A stretch of 64,000 bases of DNA from Synechocystis sp. LKSZ1 (GCF_040436315.1 NZ_AP031572.1:1798001-1862000), one strand, 5' to 3'. Shown: positions 36,395 to 46,828, numbered from the stretch's first letter. Numbers and translations: made by a program. The notes: a model not told the origin generated them from the letters alone.

Positions 36395-39300
36395 ATGAAT
36401 CCATTTCCCCTAGAATTCGCCATAGTCTACGAACAACTTACTGCCTTTGCTGGCCTGGAGAGTTTCTGGGCCTCTTTCAATACAGCCTTTGGCAGTGAGT
36501 ACGATTTCGCCAAGGTGGAGAATCTGCGAATCCAGTGGTTGAACCAGGATTTTAGTCAACTACCAACCATCCAGGTCTTGGGCAGTGGACTAGGGCTAAT
36601 TGTCGGGGCCTATGCCCAATCCACCAATACCATTTATCTGTCCCAGTCCTTTTTAGCAACGGCCACACCAGAACAGATACAAGCCGTCCTGCTCGAAGAA
36701 ATTGGTCACTATGTTGATAGTCTTGTTAACTCTGTTGATAGTGAGGGAGATGAAGGGGAGATTTTTTCAGCTTTAGTTTCTGGAGTTGGCTTAAATAAAC
36801 TAGAGCTACAGACAATAAAAGCCCAAAACGATCACTTTACGATTTTTGTCGATGGACAATCTTTACAAGTCGAAGCGGCAACTATAACTGTTACAAACAC
36901 GAATGATAGTGGTGCAGGTTCTTTACGGAATGCGATTGCCTCTGCGGCTTCCGGAGATACGATTAATTTTAGTAGTCTTTTTAATACTGCTCAGACGATT
37001 ATTTTAACCTCTGGGCAATTAGTGGTTAATAAATCTTTAACTATCCAAGGCCCTGGCGCGAATTTATTAACGATTAGCGGCAACAACGCCAGTCGGGTCT
37101 TCGTAATCGACGATAACAATGAGAATAATGCCGAAACGGTAGAAATCTCCGGTCTGACCATTAGCGGTGGCCTGGTAACCACTGGCAGTGGAGGGGGAAT
37201 TTTCAACTTGGAGAATCTCAGTCTCCGCAACAGTACCCTCAGTGGTAACTCCGCTGACTCCTTCGGCGGCGGGATTTTCAACCGTATAGGAACAGTGACG
37301 GTCAGCAACAGCACCATCAGTGGTAATTCTACTACCGTGTTCGCCGGCGGCGGGATTTTCAACGACATGGGGACAGTGACGGTCAGCAACAGTACCATCA
37401 GTGGTAATTCTACTCGTTTCGGCGGCGGGATTTTCAACGACATGGGGACAGTGACGGTCAGCAACAGTACCATCAATGGTAATTCTGCTAACCTCACCGG
37501 CGGCGGGATTGTTAACAACGCGGGGACAACTTCTCTAACCACTACTATCGTCGCCAACAACATCGCAGGTAATGGCGATGGTAATAATCTTCTGTTGTCT
37601 GACGGAACGATCAATGCCAGCAATAGCCTAATTGAGAGTAACGCTGACCTAATCAATGGAACCAATAGCAACAATATCTTCGGTGTAGATCCCTTGCTAG
37701 GGTCTTTACAAAATAATGGTGGTACAACCTTAACTCATGCGCTTCTACCGGGTAGCCCTGCCATTGGAGCAGGCAATACGACTCCAAGTACAGATCAGCG
37801 GGGGATTAGTCGCCCCCAAGGAACTAATGGTGACATCGGGGCCTTTGAGTATGTTCCCCCCATCGTTAACATTACTGCTACTGATAATACCGCTACAGAA
37901 CAATCAGGAAATACTGGAACTTTTCAATTAACTCGTGATCTTCCCACCGGTGCAACTAACACGGCATTACCTGTTCAATTAACACTTTCGGGAACGGCTA
38001 GTGCTAGTGATTACAATTTCTCCGCTTCTGGGGGTACGGTTAATGCCAGCAACAATACCGTTACGGTAACTTTTAATTCAGGTTCCAACACTGTCAATGT
38101 GACGGTTACTCCTGTGGATGATATCCAGGCCGAGGCTAATGAGACAGTTATTTTAACGCTCAATGGTGGAAGTCTAAATTATGACTTAGGAGCTAATACC
38201 AGCGGCACCGTCACCATTAGCCAAAATGATTTTGTTGTTATCAATACGAATGATAGTGGCGAAGGCAGTCTGCGTCAGGCCCTTCTCAATGCCAATGACA
38301 TCAGCGGAGCCAATACCATTACCTTTGCTGGAGTTTTCACCGATGCAACGCCCGACACCATTACCCTGACCACTGGGCAACTCAGTATTACGGATAGTGT
38401 GACCATCCAAGGCCCTGGCGCTAACTTGTTAACGATTAGTGGTAATAATGCGTCTCGGATTTTCTCTTTTGGGAATACTGGCCCTCAAACCTACAACATT
38501 TTGGGGCTAACACTTACAGGCGGTACTGTTGATCGTGGTGGTGCAATTGCCATGAGTGATGACAATGACATATTAAACATCGATCGAGTAGCTATCACTG
38601 GTAATACAGCAACGGCATACGGATCAGGAATAGCCATTGCAGGGGGTAGTACCCTAAACCTGACTGATAGTGGCATTTACTATAACAATGCCAGTGGTGG
38701 TGGCGGAAGCAGTGTATATATTGAGAATAGCAAGGCTAATTTAAGCAATGTAACGGTGAGTAATAATACGGGTAATGTGTTTTGGGGAGGAAGTATTCTC
38801 AATTTTTCTGATGCTTCTGACAGAACCAGTACGGTGACATTACTCAATACCACGATCGCTAATAATCAAAATTATGGTCTATATAATTATGGTCAAAGTG
38901 GAGGCAGCCCTACCACCAATTACAGCAACAGTATTTTTAGCAATAACTCTATAGAAAATTTTAATGGGCAAGCCATTTCCCAAGGCAATAACATCGAGAG
39001 CGGTACAAATGCTTTGTTAGGGCCTTTACAAAACAATGGTGGTACAACCTTAACTCGTGCCCTTCTACCTGGTAGCCCAGCCATTGGGGCCGGTAATACA
39101 AGCCTCACCACGGATCAACGGGGCATTAGTCGGCCCCAGGGAACCAATGATGACATCGGGGCCTTTGAATATGTCTCCCCAACAGTAAGCCTAACAGCAA
39201 CAGATAATACAGCGACGGAAGCGGCAGGCAATACAGGCAATTTCCAATTAACTCGTGTCATTCCCTCTGGAGGACTGAGCGATGCTCTCCCGGTTCAATT

Positions 39301-42300
39301 AACGCTTTCGGGAACAGCCAGTGCTAGTGATTACAATTTCTCTGTCTCTCCCTCTGAAGGAACAGTTAGTGCTAGTAGCAATACGGTAACGATTACCTTT
39401 AATGCCGGTTCTAACACTGTCAATTTAACGGTAACGCCTGTTGACGACATCCAGGCCGAGGCTAACGAGACGGTTATTTTAACGCTCAATAGTGGAACTC
39501 CAAATTATGACTTAGGAGCGAATACCAACGGCACCGTCACCATTAGCCAAAATGATTTTGTTGTTATCAATACGAATGATAGTGGCGAAGGCAGTCTGCG
39601 CCAGGCTATTCTCAATGCCAACGCCATCAGCGGGGCCAATACCATTACCTTTGCCATTCCAGGTGGTGGGGTGAAAACTATTAACTTACTCTCAGCGTTA
39701 CCGAATATTACGGAGCAAGTCACTATTGATGGCACTAGTCAAACCGGTTTTACCGGTACTCCCCTAATAGAGTTGAATGGAACGTCTGCCGGAAGTGGTG
39801 CGAATGGTTTGACCTTGACTACCGGTTCTAGCGGAAGTGTTATCCAAGGCTTGATCATTAATCGTTTCAGTAGCGGAGCAGGCATTTTTGTCAACAGCAG
39901 CAACAACAAAATACAAAAAAATTACATTGGCACTAATGCAGGTGGAACTTCTGGAGCAGGTAACTCATTTGGTGTTTCTGTTAATTCAGGCAATAACAAT
40001 ATCATTGGCAGTGACGAAGATGGCAACAATGATGCCAGTGAGGGAAATTTAATTTCTGGTAATGGAAATGTAGGTGTTCTTTTCTTCGGAAGTAATAATT
40101 TTATTCGAGGCAACTATATTGGTACTAATTTTGATGGCACATCGGCTATAGGAAATGGAATCCATGGCATTTATATTGGTTCTTCTAACCATAACATTGG
40201 TGGATCAACAGCCACAGCTCGCAATATCATCTCTGGCAATAGCTTCAGTGGGGTTGCTATCTTCGCAAATCTTGCATCTAATGCTAGCAATAATATTGTG
40301 CAAGGTAACTATATCGGTACAGATATCAGTGGCAATAATCCTTTAGGTAATGGTAGTGGTGGTGGTGTTCGTATCACAGGTGCCAATAATACGATTGGGG
40401 GGACTGGTGCTGGAGAAGGTAACATTATTGCGAATAGTGCGGGCAATGGTGTGTATGTAACAGATGCTTTTAACGCTAGCCCAAGCCTCAACAATGCAGG
40501 TAATAACATCTCTGGAAATAATATTTTCAACAATACAGGTTTGGGGATTGATCTTGCCACTGTTCAAGGTGATAGCGAGGTGGGCATAACACCCAATGAT
40601 TTATTGGATTCAGATGCTGGTGTTAATAACCTGCAAAATTACCCCTTGCTAATCAAAGACAATAATGGCACTGTTCAAGGCCGTCTCAATAGTGCCCCAA
40701 ACACCATTTTTCGGATCGAATTTTTTAGTAACACCAATGTAGATCCCAGTGGCAATGGTGAAGGTCAGACTTATTTGACTTTTCAGAATATAACCACAGA
40801 TGGTAATGGAAATGCCAGTTTTACTTTCACGCCGCCAGGTGGGTCGCTCAATATAACGGCTACTGCGACAGACCCCCAGGGAAATACCTCAGAATTTTCG
40901 AGTCCCGCAATTGTTCCCGTCGTCACGATTACAGCCATTGATGCAACAGCAAATGAAGCGGGCGATCCAGGAACCTTTCGGGTTAGTCGTACTGGGGCCC
41001 CTATTGTCCCTTTAACTGTCAGTTATGCCGTTTCAGGTACAGCTACCAATGGTAGTGATTACAACAGCCTTTCTGGAACGGTTACTATTCCCGTTGATCA
41101 AACTTTTATCGATATCGCAATTAATCCCATTGATGATATCCAGGCCGAGGCTAATGAGACGGTTATTTTAACGCTGAGTAATAGTGTCAACTACATTCAA
41201 GGAGCCAACACAAACGGCACTGTCACGATTAGCCAAAATGATTTTGTTGTTACCAATACGAATGATAGTGGCGAAGGCAGTCTGCGCCAGGCTATTCTCA
41301 ATGCCAATGCCATCAGCGGAGGCAATACCATTACCTTTGCCATTCCAGGTGGTGGGGTTAAAACCATTAATTTGCTCTCGGCTTTACCGAATATTACGGA
41401 ACAAGTCACCATTGATGGCACTAGTCAAACTGGTTTTGCCGGGACTCCCCTAATCGAGTTAAATGGGGCCTCCGCCGGAGCTGTGAATGGCTTGACCTTG
41501 GGCGCCGGTTCTAACGGAAGTATTATCCAAGGCCTAGTCATTAATCGTTTTGGTAGCGGCAATGGCATTCTCGTTCAAAGTAATAACAACACCATTTTGG
41601 GTAACTTCCTGGGGACAAACGCTGATGGAACAAGTGCCCAGGCCAATCTGCGAGGCGTTTATATTGATGGTGGCTCAAATAATGTCATTGGTAGCTCTAC
41701 GATAGCAAGCCGTAACCTAATTTCTGGTAATACTCAACAAGGCATTGTGATTGATAAAGCCAGCGCAATCGGTAACAAAGTTAAAGGCAATTACATCGGC
41801 ACAAATCTAGCAGGAACCGCGGCCCTTGCTAATGGCTTCCATGGCATACAAATTCAAGGAGGCAGTAAAAATAATATTGTAGGGATTGATGGTGATGGAG
41901 CTAATGATGCCACAGAGGGGAACCTGATTTCCGGTAATGCTCAAATTGGCGTTATTACAGAAAACACAGGAACTACAGGCAATATCATTGCTGGCAATCT
42001 AATTGGAACCAATGCGGCAGGAACCTCTGCTATTTCTAACAATACAGGAATATATATTGCGAATGGAGCTGAGAATACCCGTGTAGGGACAGACAGTAAC
42101 GGCGTTTCCGATAGTCTAGAGCGCAATATCATTTCAGGAAATACTAGTTTTGGTATCTGGAATCTTAATAATGCAGGGAATCATCGCATTAGTGGCAACT
42201 ACATCGGCACGGATATTAATGGAACAACAGACCTAGGCAATGGCAGTGATGGAATTTTAGTTAATGGCTCAGCTAACAACACCATCGGTGGTAATCAAGT

Positions 42301-45300
42301 CAGTGATCGTAATGTTATTTCTGGTAATAATCGATATGGTATTTTGCTTACTTCAGCAACCACTACAGGCAATACCATTCAAGGTAACTATATTGGTACG
42401 AATGCTAGTGGTACAGGGGCAATCGGAAATAGCAACGCCGGTATTCGACTAGAGAGTGGCACCGCCAATAACTTAATTGGTACAAATGGTGATAGCGTCA
42501 ATGATCTGGCTGAAGGCAACGTTATCTCTAGCAATAGCGTTGGTATTTCTATCGCTAGTAATACAACCACCAATAACACCATTGCTGGTAATAAAATTGG
42601 AACAAATGCCGCTGGAACGGCAAATCTGGGGAATACGACTCAGGGGATTTTGATTAGCGATTCTCCTAACAACACCATTGGTGGAACGGTCTTAAATGCC
42701 GGTAATTTAATTGTTGGTAATACTCAACAAGGTATTGCGATTACAGGCAACACAGCCACCGGCAATAAAATCCAAGGCAATTCTCTTTCTAGTAATGGAA
42801 CTTTAGGCGTTGACTTGGGCGCTGATGGTATCACTGCAAACGATCTAGGTGATGGTGATGCCGGGCCCAATGGTCTGCAAAATGCACCGCGTTTAAGCCT
42901 AGCTCCCAATGGAATCGTTCAAGGCCAACTCAATAGCACTCCGAATACCACTTTCCGCATTGAGTTTTTTAGCAATACTAATCCTGACCCTAGTGGCTAT
43001 GGAGAAGGCCAAACCTTCTTAAATTTCATCTCCGTCACCACGGATGGAAGTGGTAATGCCAGCTTTACCTTTGACCCCAGCGCGGCCAGCAATATCACCG
43101 CAACGGCCATAGACCCATCGGGCAATACTTCAGAATTTTCCAACGTTGCGGCTCAGACTAGCCCGACCTTTACCTTGCTGACGGATAACTTCACCGCTTT
43201 TTATAATCCCACGATCACTAACCTTGACTACAACCTTGTGGGACGACAAGGCGGACTTTTGGCAACGACCCGCTGGATACCTAATACCACTACTGCCCAA
43301 GTCGGCAACCCGACCCCCAACATTGACCAAGGTAATTATCTGTTATTGAGCAGTTCTGGACGAGCGGCCCTTGACCGGAACTTTAACGGTATCAATGCCC
43401 AGGGCGGCCTCAAAATTAGCTTTGAGCTGGCCCCGAATGCTACTAATACAAATTCAACCTGGTGGGGAGGCATTAGTCTTGGCCTCTCGGAAGCAAACAA
43501 AAATATTTTTATCAATAACAATGTTCCCCACTTTGGTATTCTTTTCCGGGGCAATGGCGGCATTCAGGCCTTTGATGCTAACAGTGATGTCAGCGGCGTG
43601 AATAGTGGCTGGGGAGGTACCGGCAATAGTAGTACTCTCTATCCCTTTAGCCTTGAACTCACTGACCCCACCGATGGCAATCCTTTTAATGGCATTGGTC
43701 AAACCAAAGTTGAGGTTTTTGCTGGCAATAATTTAATCTATACCTATACCAAGGGTAACGGGGGCTATAGCGACAACTACATCAACCTAGGAACCACTGG
43801 GACTTCTGGCTTTGATAATTTCAAGCTTGAAAAACTGGGTCGAGTCCCCTTTGCAGAAAATGCCACGGGTACGGTCTATACCGCAACCGCTATCGGGGAT
43901 CCCCTGCGAAATCCGAGCTTGGTCTATAGCCTCGATGGGCCAGATAAAAATCTGTTCAATATTTCTCAAACAGGAGAAATTAGCTTTAAAGTGGCTCCTA
44001 ATTTTGAGGCTGCGACAGATGCAGGGGAAGATAATATCTATAACCTGACAGTGATTGCCAGTGATGCCAATTTAACGGGCTCTCAAAATGTCACCATCAC
44101 AGTGACCAACGTCAACGAGGCCCCGATTAACTCCGTACCAGACGGTCAAACAACGAATGAAGATACAGTCTTAGTCTTCAGTGCCAGCAATAGCAATCTC
44201 ATTAGCATTAGTGATATAGATGCCGGGTCGAATCTGGTGCAGGTGGCATTAAGTGTGACCAACGGAGTACTGACTTTATCTGGGACAACGGGATTAAGCG
44301 TTACCAGTGGTAGCAATGGCAGTGGTAGTTTTACCATCCAGGGTACAGTAGCCAATATTAATGGGGCCCTGAATGGACTGACTTATCTGGGGAATAGTAA
44401 CTTCAATGGCTCTGATAGTCTGCAAATTGTTACCAATGATCTGGGCAATACAGGTACTGGTGGTGCTTTAACAGATACCGATACAATGACCATTACGGTC
44501 AATGCCGTCAATGATGCACCAATCAACACCTTACCTAGTACCTTCAGTGTTGATGAAGACACGAACCTAACTCTCACAGGTTTATCCATTGCCGATGTAG
44601 ATGCTGGCGCAGAGCCCGTAACCGTAACCCTGTCGGTAAATTCTGGTACTCTAGCCGCCACAACAGGAGGAAACGTCACTGTAACAGATTCTGGAACTAG
44701 CTCGATTATTTTAACGGGAACTGTTGCTGCGATTAATGCATTTCTGGCAGGAGGATCGGCCCCGGTCTTTTCCCCCATTAGCAACTTTAATGGCGATGTT
44801 CTCTTAACCCTGATCACCAATGATCAGGGTAATACGGGTTCGGGGGGAGCAAAATCGGCTACTGATACCTCAACTATCACTGTCAATTCCGTCAATGATG
44901 CCCCCAGTATTACCAGTGGGGCAACGGCCAGCATTGCGGAGAATAGCCCCGTCTCGACGGTGATTTACACAGGGACGGCGACCGACCCTGATACAACAGC
45001 GCCTAACAATACTGTATCTTTTAGCCTCAATGGTCCCGATAAGGACTCTTTTACCATCGACTCTGATGATGGAGAAGTGCGCCTGAAAAATCCTGCTAAC
45101 TTTGAAGTACAGAATAGTTACAACATAGAAGTTGTTGTCACTGATGGCGGCAATCCGGCCCTTTCAGATACCAAGGCTGTCACGATTCAAGTTCTGGATG
45201 TTACGGAAAGGTTTACGACTCCCAATCGAGACTCCATCAACACCGGCCCTGGGAACGACTTTGTCACCACCACCCTCGATAACTTGCGCCAACGAGACAG

Positions 45301-45946
45301 CATCAATGGCGGTGCTGGCAACGACACGCTTGTTCTAGAAGGGCCGGGTAGTACCACTCCCCTAGAGATTAACCTGAGCAATTCTTCCCAGGTACTAGTT
45401 CAACCTAACTTTATTGGACTGCCTATTCCCTTCCTCTTTTTCCCCGTTCCTTGGAGTCAATCCTCTGTTAAGGGCTTTGAGAATGTGGATGCCAGTGGTT
45501 TTACTGGCAATCTCAATCTGACGGGTAGTAATCTAAGTCAGACTCTTAAGGGAGGGAGTGGCGCAGACAGAATCTTTGGCTTAGGAGGAGATGACCTCAT
45601 TGATGGTGGCCTCGGGGCCGATGAGTTAACTGGGGGCCTGGGCAATGACATGGTTTACCTCGGCAATGATAGCGCCAGGGATAAAGTGTATTACAGTGCA
45701 GGGGATGGAACGGATACCGTGTTCCAGTTCAGTCGAGCCAATGACCAGATCCTCTTCAGTGGAATTGCCAATATTGATGTTGTTTCCAACGGAAGTAATA
45801 CGGAATTTCGAGTAGGAGATGGTAACATAGGTAATCCTGGGTTTGCCACGGGAAGTCTGTTAGTGAGTCTGACTGGAGTTACTGGTTTTGATTCTACGGA
45901 TGCCAGTAATGGCGTTATTAGTGGAGCTACTTTTAGTTTTAGCTAA
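36395..45946 (+). CDS. Giant beta-helix / Calx-beta / cadherin surface protein
   Basis: The protein is 3183 residues. In order: an N-terminal LEEIGH domain (residues 1-165; LLEEIGHYVD about 98-107, GDEGEIFSALVSG); four blocks of right-handed parallel beta-helix repeats (about 165-490, 610-930, 1050-1510, 1610-2250), with SLRQAILNANAISG, GGGIFNDMGTVTVSNSTISG and PGSPAIGAGN...RGISRPQGTN; Calx-beta domains between them (DDIQAEANETVILTL, three copies); a jelly-roll-like domain (about 2250-2490); cadherin/Ig-like domains (about 2490-2935); and the shared calcium-binding tail. This layout is typical of large cyanobacterial adhesins or matrix proteins. No enzyme motif is seen apart from the degenerate HExxH-like site. 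The ATG at 36395 is well placed. Long internal DNA repeats are listed separately. Confidence 0.88.
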   Translation: MNPFPLEFAIVYEQLTAFAGLESFWASFNTAFGSEYDFAKVENLRIQWLNQDFSQLPTIQVLGSGLGLIVGAYAQSTNTIYLSQSFLATATPEQIQAVLLEEIGHYVDSLVNSVDSEGDEGEIFSALVSGVGLNKLELQTIKAQNDHFTIFVDGQSLQVEAATITVTNTNDSGAGSLRNAIASAASGDTINFSSLFNTAQTIILTSGQLVVNKSLTIQGPGANLLTISGNNASRVFVIDDNNENNAETVEISGLTISGGLVTTGSGGGIFNLENLSLRNSTLSGNSADSFGGGIFNRIGTVTVSNSTISGNSTTVFAGGGIFNDMGTVTVSNSTISGNSTRFGGGIFNDMGTVTVSNSTINGNSANLTGGGIVNNAGTTSLTTTIVANNIAGNGDGNNLLLSDGTINASNSLIESNADLINGTNSNNIFGVDPLLGSLQNNGGTTLTHALLPGSPAIGAGNTTPSTDQRGISRPQGTNGDIGAFEYVPPIVNITATDNTATEQSGNTGTFQLTRDLPTGATNTALPVQLTLSGTASASDYNFSASGGTVNASNNTVTVTFNSGSNTVNVTVTPVDDIQAEANETVILTLNGGSLNYDLGANTSGTVTISQNDFVVINTNDSGEGSLRQALLNANDISGANTITFAGVFTDATPDTITLTTGQLSITDSVTIQGPGANLLTISGNNASRIFSFGNTGPQTYNILGLTLTGGTVDRGGAIAMSDDNDILNIDRVAITGNTATAYGSGIAIAGGSTLNLTDSGIYYNNASGGGGSSVYIENSKANLSNVTVSNNTGNVFWGGSILNFSDASDRTSTVTLLNTTIANNQNYGLYNYGQSGGSPTTNYSNSIFSNNSIENFNGQAISQGNNIESGTNALLGPLQNNGGTTLTRALLPGSPAIGAGNTSLTTDQRGISRPQGTNDDIGAFEYVSPTVSLTATDNTATEAAGNTGNFQLTRVIPSGGLSDALPVQLTLSGTASASDYNFSVSPSEGTVSASSNTVTITFNAGSNTVNLTVTPVDDIQAEANETVILTLNSGTPNYDLGANTNGTVTISQNDFVVINTNDSGEGSLRQAILNANAISGANTITFAIPGGGVKTINLLSALPNITEQVTIDGTSQTGFTGTPLIELNGTSAGSGANGLTLTTGSSGSVIQGLIINRFSSGAGIFVNSSNNKIQKNYIGTNAGGTSGAGNSFGVSVNSGNNNIIGSDEDGNNDASEGNLISGNGNVGVLFFGSNNFIRGNYIGTNFDGTSAIGNGIHGIYIGSSNHNIGGSTATARNIISGNSFSGVAIFANLASNASNNIVQGNYIGTDISGNNPLGNGSGGGVRITGANNTIGGTGAGEGNIIANSAGNGVYVTDAFNASPSLNNAGNNISGNNIFNNTGLGIDLATVQGDSEVGITPNDLLDSDAGVNNLQNYPLLIKDNNGTVQGRLNSAPNTIFRIEFFSNTNVDPSGNGEGQTYLTFQNITTDGNGNASFTFTPPGGSLNITATATDPQGNTSEFSSPAIVPVVTITAIDATANEAGDPGTFRVSRTGAPIVPLTVSYAVSGTATNGSDYNSLSGTVTIPVDQTFIDIAINPIDDIQAEANETVILTLSNSVNYIQGANTNGTVTISQNDFVVTNTNDSGEGSLRQAILNANAISGGNTITFAIPGGGVKTINLLSALPNITEQVTIDGTSQTGFAGTPLIELNGASAGAVNGLTLGAGSNGSIIQGLVINRFGSGNGILVQSNNNTILGNFLGTNADGTSAQANLRGVYIDGGSNNVIGSSTIASRNLISGNTQQGIVIDKASAIGNKVKGNYIGTNLAGTAALANGFHGIQIQGGSKNNIVGIDGDGANDATEGNLISGNAQIGVITENTGTTGNIIAGNLIGTNAAGTSAISNNTGIYIANGAENTRVGTDSNGVSDSLERNIISGNTSFGIWNLNNAGNHRISGNYIGTDINGTTDLGNGSDGILVNGSANNTIGGNQVSDRNVISGNNRYGILLTSATTTGNTIQGNYIGTNASGTGAIGNSNAGIRLESGTANNLIGTNGDSVNDLAEGNVISSNSVGISIASNTTTNNTIAGNKIGTNAAGTANLGNTTQGILISDSPNNTIGGTVLNAGNLIVGNTQQGIAITGNTATGNKIQGNSLSSNGTLGVDLGADGITANDLGDGDAGPNGLQNAPRLSLAPNGIVQGQLNSTPNTTFRIEFFSNTNPDPSGYGEGQTFLNFISVTTDGSGNASFTFDPSAASNITATAIDPSGNTSEFSNVAAQTSPTFTLLTDNFTAFYNPTITNLDYNLVGRQGGLLATTRWIPNTTTAQVGNPTPNIDQGNYLLLSSSGRAALDRNFNGINAQGGLKISFELAPNATNTNSTWWGGISLGLSEANKNIFINNNVPHFGILFRGNGGIQAFDANSDVSGVNSGWGGTGNSSTLYPFSLELTDPTDGNPFNGIGQTKVEVFAGNNLIYTYTKGNGGYSDNYINLGTTGTSGFDNFKLEKLGRVPFAENATGTVYTATAIGDPLRNPSLVYSLDGPDKNLFNISQTGEISFKVAPNFEAATDAGEDNIYNLTVIASDANLTGSQNVTITVTNVNEAPINSVPDGQTTNEDTVLVFSASNSNLISISDIDAGSNLVQVALSVTNGVLTLSGTTGLSVTSGSNGSGSFTIQGTVANINGALNGLTYLGNSNFNGSDSLQIVTNDLGNTGTGGALTDTDTMTITVNAVNDAPINTLPSTFSVDEDTNLTLTGLSIADVDAGAEPVTVTLSVNSGTLAATTGGNVTVTDSGTSSIILTGTVAAINAFLAGGSAPVFSPISNFNGDVLLTLITNDQGNTGSGGAKSATDTSTITVNSVNDAPSITSGATASIAENSPVSTVIYTGTATDPDTTAPNNTVSFSLNGPDKDSFTIDSDDGEVRLKNPANFEVQNSYNIEVVVTDGGNPALSDTKAVTIQVLDVTERFTTPNRDSINTGPGNDFVTTTLDNLRQRDSINGGAGNDTLVLEGPGSTTPLEINLSNSSQVLVQPNFIGLPIPFLFFPVPWSQSSVKGFENVDASGFTGNLNLTGSNLSQTLKGGSGADRIFGLGGDDLIDGGLGADELTGGLGNDMVYLGNDSARDKVYYSAGDGTDTVFQFSRANDQILFSGIANIDVVSNGSNTEFRVGDGNIGNPGFATGSLLVSLTGVTGFDSTDASNGVISGATFSFS
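37250..37515 (+). repeat. Short tandem repeats encoding beta-helix coils
   Basis: About four units of roughly 60-75 bp encode GGGIFN...GTVTVSNSTISGNS. The middle units share long identical stretches (GACATGGGGACAGTGACGG and flanks). Such units can change number by slippage or recombination. Confidence 0.8.
37690..37855 (+). repeat. Internal repeat R2, copy 1 (choice-of-anchor-like segment)
   Basis: This encodes LQNNGGTTLTHALLPGSPAI and onward to GDIGAFEYV. It is repeated almost exactly at 39020-39175 with LQNNGGTTLTRALLPGSPAI. The segment closes a beta-helix block in both places, just before a Calx-beta domain. Confidence 0.8.
39443..39870 (+). repeat. Internal repeat R1 (Calx-beta end plus start of next beta-helix)
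   Basis: The sequence starting GACGACATCCAGGCCGAGGC recurs at 41134-41560, and its first ~215 bp also at 38118-38333. It covers the end of a Calx-beta domain (DDIQAEANETVILTL), the linker SQNDFVV.NTNDSGEGSLRQ and, in two copies, the next segment ITEQVTIDGTSQTGF. The repeat shows that the protein grew by duplication of Calx-beta/beta-helix units. Confidence 0.8.
45213..45780 (+). repeat. Shared 3' module, copy C (5' three-quarters)
   Basis: This copy is a direct near-duplicate of 35434-36000. After 'FSGIANI' the sequence departs from A and B and ends in a different ~50-residue C-terminus (GVISGATFSFS). The break point suggests recombination or gene conversion limited to the first part of the module. 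Confidence 0.85.
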
Positions 45947-46057
45947 ATTGCTTTCGATGCCTGCCATTAATCCGAATGTCGGTTAGTACCATCTAAAAAC
46001 CATTCCCAAAGGAATCATTTCCTACCTCCTCCAAAAGCGTAGTTGTCCACCGGAAGA

Positions 46058-46828
46058 TTAGGCCTGTTTCCAGAAACGAATAATTTCTCGGACGTGGTTC
46101 AAAACTTGGCTATCCTCCGTCAGTTGGGCAATGGCCGCTTCCGCTTCCCTCGCTAGGCGCTGGTGGGCCGTGTCATTGCTGGCCTGGAATTGTTCTAGGT
46201 TGGCCCGCAGTTGAGCCATCTCCCGACGCAGGCGTTCCCACTCGCTTTTTTGAATGGCAACCAGGGAATCCTCCCGCTCTGGATCAAGCTGTGTCTCTAA
46301 GGTTTGCATCGTACTTTCCAGTTGGTTGACCCGTCCTCGTAGCTCCAGTACATCTTCTCGAGGATACTGGATTTCTTGGCGAATCATGGTCAAGCGGATG
46401 GCTAGGTATTGATAAAAACGGACGGCTGGACGGAGGAAAGTCAACAGCAGGGTGGCAAAGGCGCTGACGTAGCCGACGGCACTAATACCTGAGCTAGCTA
46501 GATAGTATAAACCCAACGCAGATAGTAGATGCAGGGTAATGGCCGCCACGAGAGACCAACGGGCTACCTTGCGGACGTACTTTAATTGGTTTGGATCTAC
46601 AGGAATATTCTTTTCTCGGGATGTAGCCGCTTCGGCCTTAACCGCTTCGGCCTCAAAATAAATATTCCAGGGAATGGTGACAACGGCCAGTAACCACCAA
46701 AAGCTGGCAATGCCGATCAACCAATCGACTAAGTTACCAGCAGGAATCTGGAGCCATTGCAGAATAAAAAAGGCGATTAAGGCCAGTAATCCCGTTCCTA
46801 CGCTAAAGCTGACGTAACTAAAAAACAT
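46058..46828 (-). CDS. Membrane protein with C-terminal coiled coil, unknown function
   Basis: The protein is 256 residues. Four hydrophobic segments (about 5-25, 32-52, 92-112, 116-135) are followed by a long charged heptad-rich helix (about 155-240; LELRGRVNQLESTMQTLETQL, ERLRREMAQLRANLEQF), a probable coiled coil in the cytoplasm. I cannot assign a family. GC-richer composition and codon use match the core genes rather than the exoprotein genes beside it. Confidence 0.7.
   Translation of the reverse strand: MFFSYVSFSVGTGLLALIAFFILQWLQIPAGNLVDWLIGIASFWWLLAVVTIPWNIYFEAEAVKAEAATSREKNIPVDPNQLKYVRKVARWSLVAAITLHLLSALGLYYLASSGISAVGYVSAFATLLLTFLRPAVRFYQYLAIRLTMIRQEIQYPREDVLELRGRVNQLESTMQTLETQLDPEREDSLVAIQKSEWERLRREMAQLRANLEQFQASNDTAHQRLAREAEAAIAQLTEDSQVLNHVREIIRFWKQA

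Noticed and set aside
36991-37674. A 227-codon ORF on the minus strand inside the giant beta-helix gene
   Set aside because: It is antisense to the repeated coils of the real gene, is made of leucine/proline-rich repeats that mirror them, and has no independent start signal or family likeness.
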